Positions 60,570 through 64,000 of a stretch of 64,000 nt of DNA are shown in pieces. The stretch spans positions 12,524,001 to 12,588,000 of the forward strand of contig OX291551.1 in assembly GCA_946406115.1 (NCBI GenBank), written 5' to 3'. The first letter of the stretch is position 1, and every line of letters starts with the position of its first letter. This stretch comes from Apoda limacodes. Its lineage: Eukaryota > Arthropoda > Insecta > Lepidoptera > Limacodidae. The position numbers and the translations under genes were made by a program. The notes beneath the pieces are model-generated. The model was not told the origin of the DNA, searched no databases, and worked only from the letters and a program-made list of their open reading frames with translations.

Positions 60570-60912
60570 AAAACAACCGGCTTCAAAAAGATGCACTAAA
60601 AAGGTAAAAATAATTACTAATTTCCAAAAATCTGATCTGAATTACAGTTTGAAGTTGGTGAATATGTACATATGTAACAGTTTATACAGTGTCTAAATCA
60701 GTGTTATTTCTGTACGTACATACACTGAAAATATATGTAAAAGCTTATAAGCATAAAACATAGCTTTTGCGCTATTGAGAATAGGTTTTTTAGGAAAAAG
60801 TGCCTTTTCGCCAGAAGTAGCTCCACGCCTATGAATAATAACAGAGTAAAGTGCCTACAATGCCAGTTTTGCCGTATGAGAACATTTTGTACCAAGACTG
60901 CCCCCCCCCCCC
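60570..60912. repeat. Repeat fragments with a C12 tract
   Basis: aaccggcttcaaaaagatgc near 60575 is the start of a common lepidopteran repeat. At 60901-60912 lies a run of 12 C; the minus strand reads aagggcgtagccacc before the G-run, and cataggcgtggagctac recurs near 60833, both like CAGGGCGTAGC-type hAT ends. Element limits are not clear. Confidence 0.45.
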
Positions 60913-61423
60913 AGCACAAAAGGTGGCTACGCCCTTGACCTGTTACCACCGAAGCCAATAGACAGGTAGCTACTTAACAACATACGCAAGATTTATTACC
61001 GAGAAAAAGAAATAGAAAACGAATTCGTTTTTAGAGAAAGTCCTATTAGCTTTCTTTTGGGGAAATTGCCGTAAAATACAAACCATCTTCCCTCTGGGCA
61101 ATTTACTCTATATTAAGAGCATTTCAAGGCCAAATATTAAACGATACACTATTGAACGGTATATAAAATTAACAGCATTTTTGAAAAGAAAGTCAGATGG
61201 GTACGTATGTGAGTAAAAAATTGAAAGTAGGCACTTAGGGGGAAAAATAATTCGAAAAATATAAATGGAGCTTCTGATGATAAATATTTACACACTAAGG
61301 TAACTGAAAACTACTGTGTTTTCAAAAATTTAAATGGATTATTAAACAAAAAGTAAATTTTTAAGTATGTTAGTTTATTCGCCTCTTCTTTTCATTTTTT
61401 TACTCCCAAATGTGATGAAAAAC
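60913..61423. other. Non-coding stretch
   Basis: Nothing recognised. Confidence 0.4.
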
Positions 61424-61548
61424 ATTGTGCGTAACACGGGCGGTAAGGAAATTACAAACTCGAGTTTTTCAAGCCTTTGGCCTTCGGCCTTAGGCTTCTA
61501 AATAGTTTCTCATTGATAATTTTCTCGTTACCGCCCTTAATACACAAT
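61424..61548. mobile_element. 125-bp palindromic MITE-like element
   Basis: The left end attgtgcgtaacacgggcgg and the inverted right end attgtgtattaagggcggta agree in outline over about 32 bp. A second hairpin sits at the centre (aagcctttggccttcggcct, then taggctt). No target duplication identified. Confidence 0.6.
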
Positions 61549-61714
61549 ATACTAGGATTTATAATCAGATTGTAAAGTAGTGGTGTCTCATAAAAATAAA
61601 AGGTAATGTCAGTGTCTGTTTATTGGATTTTATGGTTAACCTACTCCAAAAATAAAACTAAAATTGCATCCAACCGATGTTCATTTCGATGCACGGCATA
61701 ATTATAAATAAAAG

Positions 61715-61990
61715 ATCGGCCAAGCGCGAGTCGGACTCGCGCACAAAGGGATCCGTAACATTATCTGTTCTGTGAATATTTTAAGCGTCTACTTGTTATC
61801 AATATCAAGCAAAAACGAGCAAAAATATCACGTTTGTTGTATGGGAGCACCCTTAAATACTTATTTTATTCTGTTTTTAGTATTTGTTGTTATAGTGGCA
61901 ACAGAAATACAACATCTGTGAAAATTTCAACTGTCTATCACGGAGATACATCCTGGTGACAGACGGTTGGACAGCGGAGTCTTAGTCTAA
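61715..61990 (+). mobile_element. Lepidopteran ggccaagcgcgagtcggac repeat, fullest copy
   Basis: Begins ggccaagcgcgagtcggact, cgcgcacaaagggatccg, then cacgtttgttgtatgggagc, ttgttatagtggcaacagaa, gaaaatttcaactgtc, ggtgacagacggttgg and the decayed agtcttag end. Relatives: 19505, 29818 (inverted) and, for the head only, 2255. Confidence 0.7.
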
Positions 61991-62472
61991 AAACTAGGCC
62001 TTTACCCATACACCCAAAATATTTACATTCATAAAAAAAAAGCGCGGAAAGAACCAATATACTGTACAGTAATTGATACCAAAATATGGTTAATTACGTA
62101 ATCTATCCGCGCTTTCTGAAAAATAAATTTATTTCACTCAAGTGTCAGTGTGCGGCGAAAGTCGGCTAGAAAATACATAAGCAAAGAGTTTTATTAAAAA
62201 TGTCTACGTCAGATAGTGACATGTAATAGAATATTTACATCCAAATATTACGGAGAAAGCAAATATAGCAAGTAATAATCTGCTTCCTGTGAAGTTCAGG
62301 TATTTATACGAAAAATACTTTTATAATGTGCCAAAAAATCATTCTTACACGGTAAAAAAGAATTAGTTGAGCCAAGAGAATATCGTTTCATATATGCACC
62401 AACGAATATTTGCTTCATCCAAGATATTATATGAAGATAATATGAAGTTAACACAAGATCAAAGCCCCCTAC
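61991..62472. other. Non-coding stretch before the minisatellite
   Basis: No gene recognised. The open frame that begins at 62367 is driven by the tandem repeat that follows. Confidence 0.4.
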
Positions 62473-62750
62473 GACTCGCGCTTGACCACTCTAAAAACCC
62501 AAAACCACCCCCTGTGTCTGGGGTGTGGCGACTCGCGCTTGACCACTCTCAAAACCACCCCCTGTGTCTGGGGGTGTGGCGACTCGCGCTTGACCACTCT
62601 CAAAACCACCCCCTGTGTCTGAGGTGTGGCGACTCGCGCTTGACCACTCTCAAAACCACCCCCTGTGTCTGGGGGTGTGGCGACTCGCGCTTGACCACTT
62701 TTAAAACCACCCCCTGTGTCTGGGGTATGTCGACTCACGCTTGACCAAAA
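62473..62750. repeat. GC-rich minisatellite, 50-51 bp unit, five full units plus a partial
   Basis: Units begin gactcgcgcttgaccact at 62473, 62530, 62581, 62631, 62682 and 62732; spacing is 57, 51, 50, 51, 50. Each contains aaaaccaccccctgtgtctg and ggtgtggc. Length changes come from a poly(G) run of 4-5. Isolated degenerate copies of the ctcacgctt core follow at about 62949 and 62988. Both strands stay open across it (62367-62744 plus, 62469-62738 minus), as expected of a GC-rich repeat, and I do not regard either as a gene. Confidence 0.92.
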
Positions 62751-63006
62751 CTACCGCGTGACATCACAGTGGCTCCTGTGTATAACTTGTCTCTAGTTTT
62801 GTTATGTAATTACATCATTATCGTAATTGGTCTATCATGTTTTGCCCCGTTCATAATTAAGTTATTCCTATTTAATTACAATGATGTTGGTGGTGACATT
62901 CCAAAAACTAGTCTCCCCGAGGGTGTATCTCAAGATTTTAGGCTGTGTCCACTCACGCTTTACAAAAACTTAACCTGGAGACGTGTCGGTTCACGCTTGA
63001 TATGAC

Positions 63007-63210
63007 TTGACATGTTACAGAAAATCTTCAATTCAAGTCGGTCGAAGTTTAAAGAGAAAAGCTGATAATAGTATTAAAGATTTACAACTAGCATCGACGT
63101 CAACATCTTCCAATACAACTCGTACACAGGACATGATGTGTCAAATATGTGATTTACAGGTTAAACAAAGATTCTTTGCTCAGCACTTACGATCTAAGAA
63201 ACACAAATAG
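63007..63210 (+). pseudogene. Small frame with a C2H2/U1-like zinc finger, probable N-terminus of the following relic
   Basis: 67 codons. A polar, Ser/Thr-rich stretch (residues about 17-40) is followed by one zinc finger, C-x2-C-x11-H-x5-H, beginning MCQICD and ending LRSKKHK right before the stop. Single fingers of this spacing occur at the N-terminus of a group of large arthropod proteins that continue into a family-B polymerase-like region, which matches the relic just downstream. Alone, such a finger could also come from a domesticated transposase or a host nucleic-acid-binding protein. Whether this frame is expressed is unknown. Confidence 0.45.
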
Positions 63211-63299
63211 AAATGTCTTATTCTTAATCATAATTTACTTTATGTGTCTGTTATATCACTCGTGAAGTATTTATAGCATCAATTGAAGAATCAATACTA

Positions 63300-63830
63300 T
63301 TTTATTATTCATGCAGATTTTGATCAGGAAACAAAAGATTTAAAAAATTCTTTTGAATTTTTAAATTTGACTATTAGGAATTGGCTAAAAATTGGTGAAT
63401 TAGAAAATTATTCAGAACCTTTAAGTGATGACATTAAGAATAAAATGTGTAATGATTGAAATGACGTGAAATGACACAGTGATTTAGAAAGAAAACAAAA
63501 AAACCTTAAAAAAAAAACAGTTCTTAGAAATGCATGTTAATAAGTTCAATCCCTTACGGGATCTTCGTATATTCGTAAAAAAGAACGATCAACAATGTTT
63601 TAAGTGGACTATATCCTGCAAATACACATTCCGATAGGGTATCATCATACTTGAGCCATCAAAATAAACTAACGTTTAATAATATTCAGTTCCCAATCAA
63701 ATTATCTGATATACCCAAGGTAGAAAAACAAAATGACATTAGCATTAATATGTTTGAATTAGAGTTTAACAAAGAAAAAAAAACTTTACAAAATGTTCTA
63801 ATTAATTACAAATTAACTTATTATTTTTAA
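63300..63830 (+). pseudogene. Relic of a Maverick/Polinton-like family-B DNA polymerase-group gene
   Basis: Several short open blocks in different frames on the + strand suggest a decayed gene. The clearest block (about 63603-63830, stop at 63828) contains FPIKLSDIPKVEKQNDISIN, which recalls the conserved IPKFEK ... ISIN segment upstream of the polymerase core in Polinton-type protein-primed polymerases and related arthropod proteins. Just upstream, in another frame, lies a CFKWTI motif that precedes the same segment in those proteins. Frameshifts and stops separate the blocks, and no exonuclease or polymerase motif is visible before the window ends. It is inactive. The family call comes from memory of motif order, without any alignment. 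Confidence 0.5.
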
Positions 63831-64000
63831 ACAATGGTTGAAATGGTCATTATTGTATTTATCACGTTTGGAAAATAAACAAATAACAAATCGAAATGAC
63901 GCTATTCATATCTGGGCCGGTTGCCGTATCTATTTTTAATCTAAAGTTAATTTAATTAATTACCAGAAACATGACTGTGCTCAAATTGTTACTGAATAAA
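63831..64000. other. Window end, unassigned
   Basis: No continuation of the relic is recognisable; AT-rich sequence with one GC-richer spot (ctgggccggttgccgtatc). Confidence 0.35.

Noticed and set aside
62367..62744. Open frames on both strands over the minisatellite, giving repetitive proteins
   Set aside because: Their openness follows from the GC-rich 50-51-bp unit. The unit length is not a constant multiple of three, so the repeat peptide changes frame between units, and there is no domain or start context.

Overview
This window looks like nuclear DNA from a moth or butterfly (Lepidoptera). It is AT-rich and mostly non-coding, and what coding sequence it has is either split by GT-AG introns or is decayed transposable-element sequence. 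The lepidopteran call rests on repeats that I recognise as typical of that order: Lep1-type Helitrons (5'-TC ... CTAG-3', inserted between A and T, core starting ctactaatattataaatg), repeats headed by ggccaagtgcgagtcggac, tRNA-derived SINEs with an RTE-like tail, and a Jockey-clade LINE whose 3' tail is scattered through the window. I saw no bacterial-style operons, CRISPR arrays, rRNA genes or intact tRNA genes.

One host gene can be reconstructed with confidence. It is a two-immunoglobulin-domain Dpr-family (defective proboscis extension response) cell-surface protein on the + strand, in six exons between 46080 and 53196. Reading frame, intron phases, paired Ig cysteines and a signal peptide all agree, giving about 309 residues. 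Dpr proteins bind DIP partners and help specify synapses. The introns are full of repeats: a LINE 3' tail ends 68 bp before exon 2, intron 2 holds a partial MITE and a 104-bp tandem repeat, and intron 5 holds a nearly loopless hairpin of about 300 bp.

Layout: 1-1.7 kb, decayed CR1/Jockey-type LINE; 2.2-13.6 kb, sparse DNA with a foldback element, a 444-bp hAT-like element with an 8-bp target duplication, SINEs and a 142-bp MITE; 14.0-15.4 kb, Jockey LINE copy 3 (minus) and a SINE head; 15.4-30 kb, non-coding with SINEs, a Helitron and degenerate repeats; 30.3-38.95 kb, a transposon-dense block with two large Jockey LINE copies in the same orientation, Helitrons, SINEs, a Ty3/gypsy-type gag relic and a solo LINE end; 40.3-42.9 kb, a repeat, a Helitron and an RNase-H LINE relic (minus); 46.1-53.7 kb, the Dpr gene; 53.9-62 kb, MITEs, a GC-rich block, two Helitrons and other repeats; 62.4-63.8 kb, a 50-51-bp minisatellite followed by a decayed gene that resembles the Maverick/Polinton family-B DNA polymerase group.

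I found no intact, convincingly new biological system. The items most worth following up are the Polinton-like relic beside its minisatellite, a possible membrane/secreted splice switch at the Dpr C-terminus, a template-switch-like hairpin inside LINE copy 3, and two LINE copies that independently lost the end of their coding region but kept the same 3' tail.
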